A stretch of DNA of 11,277 nucleotides from an uncultured Oscillospiraceae bacterium (lineage in GTDB: Bacteria; Bacillota; Clostridia; Oscillospirales; Acutalibacteraceae), in the NCBI GenBank assembly GCA_900552925.1, contig USBH01000025.1, forward strand, positions 1-11,277, given 5' to 3'. Of the stretch, positions 5,384-11,277 are shown in pieces (position 1 is the stretch's first letter; every line of letters starts with the position of its first letter). The translations under genes and the position numbers were made by a program. The notes beneath the pieces were generated by a model that was given only the letters and a program-made list of their open reading frames with translations, searched no databases and was not told the DNA's origin.

Positions 5384-5884
5384 TTACTTTTTGCCGTACT
5401 TCGGGGTATAGGCCCACTTCGGCAGAAGAAAAGCGCCGGCAAAAAGCAAAAGAACGGCGATGCCCAGAAGGATCCAGAAAACCGGCCTTGTGAGAAGCGC
5501 GGCGAAGCGGCCGAGCACCGGGAGGCTGAACGGTACGATTCCCTCCGACGCTTCGAACGGGATCGCGTCGCCGCCGGCTGTGTAAAGGGTGCGCGCCGCA
5601 TTGTCCGTTTCCAGAATGGTGCGGACCGCCGTGCAGCCCTGACTGCGGACGGCGACAGCATCGCCCGCCTGCAGCGTTTCCGCCGGGACATACCGGTAAT
5701 AGGCGAGCGCGCCTGCGGGATGCTGCGTGTTATCGGTCTCGGATACGGAAAACGGCCTGTACCCGAAAATCGCCGGCGCGGCAGCGAGGCACACAAGCAG
5801 TGCCACTGCCAAAAAGACAAGCAAAACGCCTTTACAGAACAGAGCGACAAAGGGAACAAAGCGGGACAGGCGGCGAACACTCAC
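5384..5884 (-). CDS. Two-TM SipW/S26-like membrane protein, probably catalytically dead
   Basis: This 166-aa protein has an N-terminal hydrophobic segment (about 12-40), an extracytoplasmic domain (about 43-130) and a second membrane segment (about 135-155). The fold pattern resembles SipW-type signal peptidases: PF at 44-45, PAGAL at 56-60, the AGD at 73-75, GGDA at 104-107, and PFSLPVLGRF at 118-127, which mimics their FSIPYLG motif. Aligned without gaps, the catalytic Ser of SGSMEP falls on Thr50 and the His of THRI is replaced (AVRTIL, 86-91). It is thus probably not a peptidase; a scaffold or regulatory role is conceivable. The start is GTG 5884, overlapping the recN stop by 4 nt (GTGA), with GGGAG 4 nt upstream, so it is translationally coupled to recN. 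Family assignment is by eye. Confidence 0.7.
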   Translation of the reverse strand: MSVRRLSRFVPFVALFCKGVLLVFLAVALLVCLAAAPAIFGYRPFSVSETDNTQHPAGALAYYRYVPAETLQAGDAVAVRSQGCTAVRTILETDNAARTLYTAGGDAIPFEASEGIVPFSLPVLGRFAALLTRPVFWILLGIAVLLLFAGAFLLPKWAYTPKYGKK

Positions 5885-7557
5885 GCTTCTCCCTCATTCC
5901 TCTGCAGCATCTCTTCAGCCATTTTGAGCTTCAGCGGCGTGATGTCGTCGCCGCCGATGATCCGCGCGATTTCGCGCACGCGCGCCGCATGATCCAGCGC
6001 GCACACATCTGTAAAGGTCTTTCCCTTTTCTTCGCGTTTGACGATATAGAGGTGGTTGTCCGCCATCGCGGCGATCTGCGCCAGATGCGTTACGCAGATG
6101 ACCTGCGCGTTTTTGGAGACGCCGCGCAGCTTCAGGCCGACTTTGTTGGCGGCTTCGCCGCTGATGCCGGTGTCGATCTCGTCGAAAATCTGCGTTTCGG
6201 TCATACCGGTGTCCGAGAGCACGGTGTTGATCGCCAGCATGATGCGCGAGAGCTCGCCGCCCGATGCGATTTTGGACATCGGCTTCGGCTCTTCGCCGGC
6301 ATTGGCGGAAACGAGGAATTGGATTCGGTCGCATCCGAAATTTGTCAGCGGTGTGCGGACCTGCTCCACGGAGAAAGAGACGCCCGGCATGTTGAGCTCG
6401 GCGAGCTCCGCCTTGACGCGCCGGGAGAAATTCTCACAGGCCGCGCGGCGTTTGGAGGAGAGCTGCTTGGCGAGCGCGACGGCTTCGCGCTTTTTTTCTT
6501 CGTACTGCGCTTCCAGCAGCGCGCGCTTTTCATCGGAAAACTCGATGTCAGAGAGCTCGTTGTGGGCCTTTTCGAGAAAATCCAGCATTTCGGCTTCTGT
6601 TTCGCCGTATTTGAGGCTGAGCCGGTAGATCACTTCGAGGCGGCTCTCCATCTCGTCGAGCGCGGATAAGTCGAACTGGGCGTTGTCGAGATAGTCCGAC
6701 ACGTCGGCCGCAGCGTCCGACAGCGTATATTCGGCGTCCCGCACGCGCTGCGCGAGATCGGAAAGCGAAGGCGCAAAGCGCGCGGCCTGCTCGAGCGCGT
6801 CCGCTGCGACTGTGACGGCCGTTACGGCGCCGTCCGTATCCTCGTCGCCCTGCAGCAGTGCCGCCGCTTCGCTGACGCCGCGCAGAATGCGCTCGCTGTT
6901 CCGGATTTCGTCGCGCTTTTCGGTCAGCTCCGCCTGCTCGCCGACGCGCAGCTGCGCCGCCTCGAGCTCTTCGATCTGATAGCGGAGAATGTCCATGCGC
7001 CGCGCCTTCTGCCCCTCGTCGGTCTCGAGTGCTTCCAGCGCATCGCGGAGCTCGCGCAGCGCCTTGTATGCGGCGCGGTACTCGCCGAGCAGCGGCTTTG
7101 TGCCCGCAAAGCTGTCGATATAATCCCCGTGGGTTTCCGGCGCCAGCAGCTTATAGCTTTCGTGCTGGCCGAGGATGTCGATCAGCGTTGTGCCGACAGC
7201 CTTCAGCATCGAAACCGTCGCCGGAAAGTTGTTGAGCTTGCAGCTCGATTTCCCATGCTGGCGGATCTCGCGCCGGATCAGCAGGCTGCCGTCTTCCTCG
7301 AGCGGGATGCCGAATTCCCGCAGGACGGCTTCCGTCTGCGGCGCAATACCGGTGAACAGCGCCGAAGCGCAGGCCTGGTCGGCGCCCGTGCGGATCAGCT
7401 CGCGGGAGGTCCGCTCGCCGAGCACGGCGTAAATCGCGTCGATGATGATCGACTTGCCCGCGCCGGTCTCGCCGGTCAGCACGGTGAAGCCCGGCTCAAA
7501 ATCGATCGCGGCCCGCTCGATCACCGCGATGTTGTCGATATAAAGCTGTGTCAGCAT
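5881..7557 (-). CDS. recN: DNA repair protein RecN
   Basis: RecN is an SMC-like ATPase that gathers DNA at double-strand breaks and supports RecA-dependent recombination. The 558-aa length is normal for the family. Seen in order: an N-terminal ATPase half (MLTQLYIDNIAVIE) with Walker A GETGAGKS at 29-36; a long Glu/Ala/Arg-rich coiled-coil region in the middle; the ABC signature SGGELSR near 432; Walker B with IFDEIDTGISG near 457; and THLAQIAAMAD near 490, a RecN-specific switch motif. I chose ATG 7557, 2 nt after the argR stop, because family members begin ML(T/S); a TTG at 7563 would add two residues. The argR-recN pairing is conserved in Firmicutes. The gene appears intact. Confidence 0.97.
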   Translation of the reverse strand: MLTQLYIDNIAVIERAAIDFEPGFTVLTGETGAGKSIIIDAIYAVLGERTSRELIRTGADQACASALFTGIAPQTEAVLREFGIPLEEDGSLLIRREIRQHGKSSCKLNNFPATVSMLKAVGTTLIDILGQHESYKLLAPETHGDYIDSFAGTKPLLGEYRAAYKALRELRDALEALETDEGQKARRMDILRYQIEELEAAQLRVGEQAELTEKRDEIRNSERILRGVSEAAALLQGDEDTDGAVTAVTVAADALEQAARFAPSLSDLAQRVRDAEYTLSDAAADVSDYLDNAQFDLSALDEMESRLEVIYRLSLKYGETEAEMLDFLEKAHNELSDIEFSDEKRALLEAQYEEKKREAVALAKQLSSKRRAACENFSRRVKAELAELNMPGVSFSVEQVRTPLTNFGCDRIQFLVSANAGEEPKPMSKIASGGELSRIMLAINTVLSDTGMTETQIFDEIDTGISGEAANKVGLKLRGVSKNAQVICVTHLAQIAAMADNHLYIVKREEKGKTFTDVCALDHAARVREIARIIGGDDITPLKLKMAEEMLQRNEGEA

Positions 7558-7559
7558 CG

Positions 7560-8015
7560 TCAAACCCCACCAATCAGCTTCTGAAGCTCCTGCTGCTTTT
7601 CCTGTGCGATCTCATTCGTCTTGCAGACGATCAGGATCGTATCCTCGCCGGCAAGCGTGCCGATGAAGTCCGGAAAGTGCAGCGTATCCATGGAGGCGCA
7701 GACGGCCTGTGCCATTCCCGTCATGCACTTGACAACGATCAGATTCCCGGCCGCTTCCACGTGGATGACGGAGTCGCCGAACAGGGAATAGAATTTGGAG
7801 GAGATGTCCCGCGCGTTGTCCCGGCCGGTCGAATACTTGTATTTTCCGTTGCTCGAAAGGCTTTTCACGAGCCGCAGTTCTTTAATGTCCCGGGAAACCG
7901 TCGCCTGCGTCACATCGAAGCCGCAGGCGCGCAGATTGCGCAGAAGCTCCTCCTGTGTGTCGATATCCTGTGCCTTGATGAGTTCGAGTATTTTGGCATG
8001 CCGTCTGGTTTTCAT
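7560..8015 (-). CDS. argR: Arginine repressor ArgR/AhrC
   Basis: ArgR is a hexameric arginine-dependent regulator that represses arginine biosynthesis and can activate catabolism. The 151-aa length is standard. The N-terminal winged helix has QATVSRDIKEL at 37-47 (recognition helix). The C-terminal domain carries GTLAGEDT at 119-126, corresponding to the arginine-binding loop; the usual Asp-Asp pair is Glu124-Asp125, a mild change. The start ATG 8015 has GGAGG 8 nt upstream. It lies between nadK (38 nt) and recN, the usual clostridial order, and probably acts in trans on arg genes elsewhere. I saw no clear ARG box (TNTGAATWWWWATTCANW) in the adjoining gap. Confidence 0.97.
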   Translation of the reverse strand: MKTRRHAKILELIKAQDIDTQEELLRNLRACGFDVTQATVSRDIKELRLVKSLSSNGKYKYSTGRDNARDISSKFYSLFGDSVIHVEAAGNLIVVKCMTGMAQAVCASMDTLHFPDFIGTLAGEDTILIVCKTNEIAQEKQQELQKLIGGV

Positions 8016-8053
8016 TTCGTTTCCTCCGTCTCTTTCTGGATTTACTCGGATGC

Positions 8054-8902
8054 TCAGCCCCCGCTGTGCAGGATTTTTCGGTTTACAATATCATAGAAAT
8101 TTCGGTCGTCCATCTTGATGAGCAGTGTCGCGCGCTCGGACCGGCGCACGGAGATCGTATCGCTGCGCGCGATGCGGATCGGGGCGTCGCCGTCCACGGT
8201 CAAAAAGACGTCGCCGCTATATTCGCTGTCCGCCGAGACGGTCAGGCGCTTGTCGGCGCTGAACACGGTGCTGCGGTTGAAGAGCGAATGCGGGCAGATC
8301 GGCGTAAACAGGATGCAGTCCATCTGCGGGTCGAGCACCGGGCCGCCCGCCGAAAGCGAATAGGCTGTGGAGCCCGTCGGCGTCGCGAGAATCAGGCCGT
8401 CGGCGCGAAAACGGTACGTTTCCGAGCCGTCGACCGACAGGCCGAAATCGAAGATCTTCGACTGCGCGCCCGAGACCACGGCGTCGTTCAATGCGCAGTA
8501 GGTCTTTTCCCCCGCCGCGCCGTGTACCGTGACGTCCAGCATCATGTGCCGCCGGACGGTGTAGCTGCCGTCGAACAACCTGCGCAGCAGGTGCAGCTCG
8601 TCCCGCTCCACGCCGGCCAGAAAGCCGAGCCGGCCGAGGTTTACGCCGAGGATGGGCTTATCCGCGCGCGACGCGTGCCTTGCGGTGTGGATGATCGTGC
8701 CGTCGCCGCCGACCGCAATGACCACGTCGCACCGCGCGATCATCTCCTCGTGCGAGACGCACGCGACCGTGCCGCCGTAATCGCTGGCGAGCGACGCGTG
8801 CATCAGCACCTCAGCGCCGCACTGCCGCAGCAGGGACACGATGCGCGCCGTATACGCCTCCGCATCGCGTTTATTCAGATTCGGTATAACCGCGATTTTC
8901 AT
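8054..8902 (-). CDS. nadK: NAD kinase
   Basis: NadK phosphorylates NAD+ at the 2'-OH of the adenosine ribose to give NADP+, the only de novo source of NADP(H). The 282-aa protein has the family motifs GGDGT at 65-69 (phosphate donor site), GVNLGRLGFL at 86-95, NDAVV at 139-143 and ATPTGSTAYSLSAGGP at 173-188 (NAD-binding, glycine-rich loop). The start ATG 8902 has a GGAGGAG sequence just upstream. It lies 30 nt after tlyA. Length and motifs indicate an active cytosolic enzyme; nothing looks damaged. Confidence 0.97.
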   Translation of the reverse strand: MKIAVIPNLNKRDAEAYTARIVSLLRQCGAEVLMHASLASDYGGTVACVSHEEMIARCDVVIAVGGDGTIIHTARHASRADKPILGVNLGRLGFLAGVERDELHLLRRLFDGSYTVRRHMMLDVTVHGAAGEKTYCALNDAVVSGAQSKIFDFGLSVDGSETYRFRADGLILATPTGSTAYSLSAGGPVLDPQMDCILFTPICPHSLFNRSTVFSADKRLTVSADSEYSGDVFLTVDGDAPIRIARSDTISVRRSERATLLIKMDDRNFYDIVNRKILHSGG

Positions 8903-8915
8903 CTGCTCCTCCCTC

Positions 8916-8930
8916 CCGTGCCGCGCACGG
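8916..8930 (-). other. GC hairpin just upstream of the nadK ribosome binding site
   Basis: CCGTGC and GCACGG form a perfect 6-bp stem with a 3-nt loop in the short tlyA-nadK gap, immediately 5' of the GGAGGGAGGAG ribosome binding region. There is no following T-run, so it is not an intrinsic terminator. It could affect nadK translation or mRNA stability. Confidence 0.35.
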
Positions 8931-8932
8931 CC

Positions 8933-9745
8933 TCACGCGTTTTTGGCGTCAAGCGCCGCGTGGGATTCCTCCACGACGCTGTGGGGCGTACAGTCCGCGG
9001 TATGTACGGGCGCGTCGCTTTTTTCAAGGTAGACGAGGTACTCGATGTTGCCCTCCGGTCCCTTGACCGGGGAAAACGTCAGGCCGAGCACCGAATACCC
9101 GTTTTCGACCGCAAAGCGACAGATCGTCTCGACGACCTCCTCGTGCACGGCGCGGTCGCGCACGACGCCTTTTTTGCCGACCTTCTCCCGGCCGGCCTCA
9201 AACTGCGGCTTGATCAGGCAGACCGCCTGCCCGCCGTCCCGGAGAAGCGGGCGGACAGCCGGCAGGATGATCCGCAGGGAAATAAACGACACGTCGACCG
9301 AAAAGAAATCGATTTCTTCCGGTACCTGTTCGCGCGTGAGATAGCGCGCGTTCGTGCGCTCGAGGTTCACGACGCGCGGGTCCTGCCGAAGCTGCCAGGC
9401 AAGCTGCCCGTAGCCGACGTCGACGCTGTACACCTTCTGCGCGCCGTTCTGCAGCATGCAGTCCGTGAAGCCGCCGGTCGACGCGCCGATATCCATGCAG
9501 ATCTTCCCGTTGAGGTCGATCGGGAAAAGCTGCATCGCCTTTTCGAGCTTCAGCCCGCCGCGGCTCACGTATTTGAGCGTGCTGCCGCGCACCTCGATTT
9601 CCGCGTCGTCGCTGACTGTGTCTCCTGGCTTGTCGAATTTTTGATTATTCACATAAACGCTGCCTGCCATAATGAGCGTGCGCGCCTTTTCGCGGCTCGG
9701 CGCGAGGCCGCGCTCAAACAGCAGGACGTCGATTCTCTTCTTCAT
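8933..9745 (-). CDS. tlyA: TlyA-family rRNA 2'-O-methyltransferase
   Basis: TlyA proteins methylate the 2'-OH of cytidines in 16S and/or 23S rRNA using SAM. Some were first described as hemolysins, but the rRNA activity is the established one. The 270-aa protein has an N-terminal S4 RNA-binding domain (about 1-60) and an FtsJ-like Rossmann methyltransferase with SAM motif DIGASTGGFTD at 85-95. Lys66, Asp151, Lys179 and Glu235 have exactly the spacing of the Mycobacterium tuberculosis K69-D154-K182-E238 tetrad. The start ATG 9743-9745 is 9 nt past the dxs stop; its ribosome binding site (GATGG) is weak, suggesting coupling to dxs. Which rRNA positions it modifies cannot be told. Confidence 0.94.
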   Translation of the reverse strand: MKKRIDVLLFERGLAPSREKARTLIMAGSVYVNNQKFDKPGDTVSDDAEIEVRGSTLKYVSRGGLKLEKAMQLFPIDLNGKICMDIGASTGGFTDCMLQNGAQKVYSVDVGYGQLAWQLRQDPRVVNLERTNARYLTREQVPEEIDFFSVDVSFISLRIILPAVRPLLRDGGQAVCLIKPQFEAGREKVGKKGVVRDRAVHEEVVETICRFAVENGYSVLGLTFSPVKGPEGNIEYLVYLEKSDAPVHTADCTPHSVVEESHAALDAKNA

Positions 9746-9754
9746 CGTCCATCA

Positions 9755-11277
9755 TCATTTCTGTTTCAGATTTTCGCGTATGGTGCGGAGCATGCCGGCC
9801 TTGTCCAGCCCGAGGTGCTCCAGAATGCGGAACATCGGCGCGTGACGGATGAAGCCGTCCTCGATGCAGCGCATCACATAACGGCCGGAAAAACCGGCTT
9901 CAACGAGCGCGCTGCCGAGACATTCCGCAACGCCGCCGGCATGGACGCCCTCTTCGAAGAAAAAGACCGTCTTGCAGTTCAAAAGCAGCTGCACGACTTC
10001 GGGGTCCAGCGGAATGATCCGGTTCAGCTTCACGATTTTGCATTTGACGCCCGACTCCGCGAGCGTCTGCATCGCTTCATAGGCGAAGGAGAACAGCCGC
10101 CCGTAGGTCACGACTGCAACCTGCGATTCCGTGCTCCCGTACACGCCGAACGGCCTGCCGGACAGCTTGTATCCCGCGGGGCGGAACAATTCCTTGCCGC
10201 GCGGATAGCGCACGGCGTACAAACGGTCCTCCCCCTCGATGCAGTCGCTGAGGTTGTCCGAAAGCTCGTCGTAGTAGGTCGGCGCATAGACGTGGATATT
10301 CGGCACGGTGTGCAGGAATGCGACGTCGAAAACGCCCTGATGCGTCCGGCCATCCTCGCCGACAACGCCCGCGCGGTCGATCGCCAGAATGACCTTGAGC
10401 TTCTGCAGGGCGGCGTCGTGGATGAGCTGATCGTACGCGCGCTGCAGGAAAGTGGAATACACGGCAAAGACCGGGACCATTCCGCCGCGCGCCAGACCGG
10501 CGCAGAACGTGACGGCGTGCTCCTCCGCGATGCCGACGTCGAAGAAGCGGTTCCGGTACTTTTCGCGGAACGCGGAAAGCCCCGTCCCGGATTCCATCGC
10601 GGCCGTCACAGCGCAGACCCTGTCGTTTTCGGCCGCAAGCGCGCACATCGTTTCGCCGAAAGCCTGCGAAAAGCCCTGCGCGCCGGCTTCCCCCGCGCCC
10701 TTTTCCCGGTCGAACGCCGGGAGGCCGTGGTACATGCCGGGGTCGTTTTCGGCGTACTTATAGCCGCGGCCCTTGTAGGTGCGGATATGGATCAGGACCG
10801 GCTTGTCGATGGATTTCGCCATGGTCAGGACGGAAATCAGTTCCTTCAGATCGTGCCCGTCGAACGGCCCGTAATAGCCAAAGCCCATATCCTGAAAGAT
10901 CGTCGTGTTGAAAATATTCTTTTTTATGACGTTTTTGACGCGGCGGACGCCGGACGCCATCGCCTCGCCGACCTTCGGCACGCGGCGAAGCGCCCCCTCT
11001 ATGCTGTCCTTTGCGTTCAGATAACCGGGCTTTGCCCGCACATAGGAGAGATAACGCGCCATCGAGCCGACGTTCTTCGAGATCGACATCGCGTTGTCGT
11101 TGAGGATCACGATCAGGTTGCGCTTCAGGCGTCCGGCATTGTTGAGGCCCTCGTACGCGAGCCCGCCGGTCAGCGCGCCGTCGCCGATCACGGCGATCAC
11201 GTGGCCCGGTTCGCCGGAAAGGGATTTCGCGACGGAAAGCCCGAGCGCCGAGGAGATCGACGCGCTGCTGTGGCCCG
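9755..11277 (-). CDS. dxs: 1-deoxy-D-xylulose-5-phosphate synthase (N-terminus outside window)
   Basis: Dxs condenses pyruvate and glyceraldehyde-3-phosphate to DXP with thiamine diphosphate, the first step of the MEP isoprenoid pathway and a source for thiamine and pyridoxal. The 506 visible codons start within GHSSASISSALGL and run to the stop at 9755; about 115 N-terminal residues of a usual 620 are missing. Present are the ThDP/Mg motif GDGALTGG and downstream LNDN, FGYYGPFDGHD, the VGIAEEHAVTF segment with the catalytic Glu, and DRAGVVGEDGRTHQG. A GTG at 11200 could look like a start, but conserved Dxs sequence continues upstream in frame to the window edge. It heads the visible part of the operon (xseA/xseB/ispA often precede it in related genomes). 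Confidence 0.97.
   Translation of the reverse strand, partial: GHSSASISSALGLSVAKSLSGEPGHVIAVIGDGALTGGLAYEGLNNAGRLKRNLIVILNDNAMSISKNVGSMARYLSYVRAKPGYLNAKDSIEGALRRVPKVGEAMASGVRRVKNVIKKNIFNTTIFQDMGFGYYGPFDGHDLKELISVLTMAKSIDKPVLIHIRTYKGRGYKYAENDPGMYHGLPAFDREKGAGEAGAQGFSQAFGETMCALAAENDRVCAVTAAMESGTGLSAFREKYRNRFFDVGIAEEHAVTFCAGLARGGMVPVFAVYSTFLQRAYDQLIHDAALQKLKVILAIDRAGVVGEDGRTHQGVFDVAFLHTVPNIHVYAPTYYDELSDNLSDCIEGEDRLYAVRYPRGKELFRPAGYKLSGRPFGVYGSTESQVAVVTYGRLFSFAYEAMQTLAESGVKCKIVKLNRIIPLDPEVVQLLLNCKTVFFFEEGVHAGGVAECLGSALVEAGFSGRYVMRCIEDGFIRHAPMFRILEHLGLDKAGMLRTIRENLKQK

Noticed and set aside
5041..5880. Minus-strand 279-codon open frame including the DivIVA-like protein
   Set aside because: Only the last 90 codons look like protein; the upstream part overlaps the SipW-like gene out of phase, and a strong GGAGG precedes the internal ATG at 5313.
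8916..8930. Terminator between tlyA and nadK
   Set aside because: The hairpin has no T-run and the genes are clearly one operon, so it is listed only as a hairpin.

Overview
The window looks like the end of a contig from a fairly GC-rich (roughly 55-60% by eye) anaerobic Firmicute of the class Clostridia; an Oscillospiraceae/Ruminococcaceae-type gut or fermenter bacterium is a reasonable guess. The evidence is the gene order dxs-tlyA-nadK-argR-recN, a Rex repressor, a [FeFe]-hydrogenase-type sensor with a C-terminal PAS domain, and GGAGG-type ribosome binding sites. All eleven genes lie on the minus strand, so transcription runs from high to low coordinates. No rRNA, tRNA, CRISPR array or mobile element was seen, and no gene-free stretch exceeds about 120 bp. 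Bases 8-41 are not biological: they match the Illumina Nextera transposase/read-2 adapter and truncate the last gene.

Region A (11277 down to 5041) is a housekeeping operon: dxs (5' end outside the window), tlyA, nadK, argR, recN, a two-TM protein resembling a SipW-type signal peptidase with the catalytic residues lost, and a 90-aa DivIVA-domain protein. Genes are tightly packed: recN starts 2 nt after the argR stop, and recN and the next gene overlap by 4 nt. A short hairpin with a T-run (5014-5032) probably ends this unit.

Region B (5003 down to 3954) is a LysR-family regulator gene with its own near-perfect extended -10 promoter. A CATATCGATA sequence occurs both in its leader and just downstream of its stop codon.

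Region C (3911 down to 42) is a redox/hydrogen-sensing operon: rex, a thioredoxin-like [2Fe-2S] ferredoxin, an FlK-type hotdog thioesterase, a HydS-type [FeFe]-hydrogenase sensor with PAS domain, and a SpoIIE/PP2C phosphatase cut off by the adapter. A near-consensus Rex operator (3894-3911) lies just upstream of rex, which suggests control of the whole set by the NADH/NAD+ ratio. The inferred circuit is that Rex reads NADH redox state, HydS reads H2 or electron-carrier state through its H-cluster and PAS domain, the ferredoxin may link them electronically, and the phosphatase is the likely output. This type of cluster is known from Clostridia and Thermotogae. Its target is not established, and the thioesterase and retained H-cluster cysteine are the less expected details.
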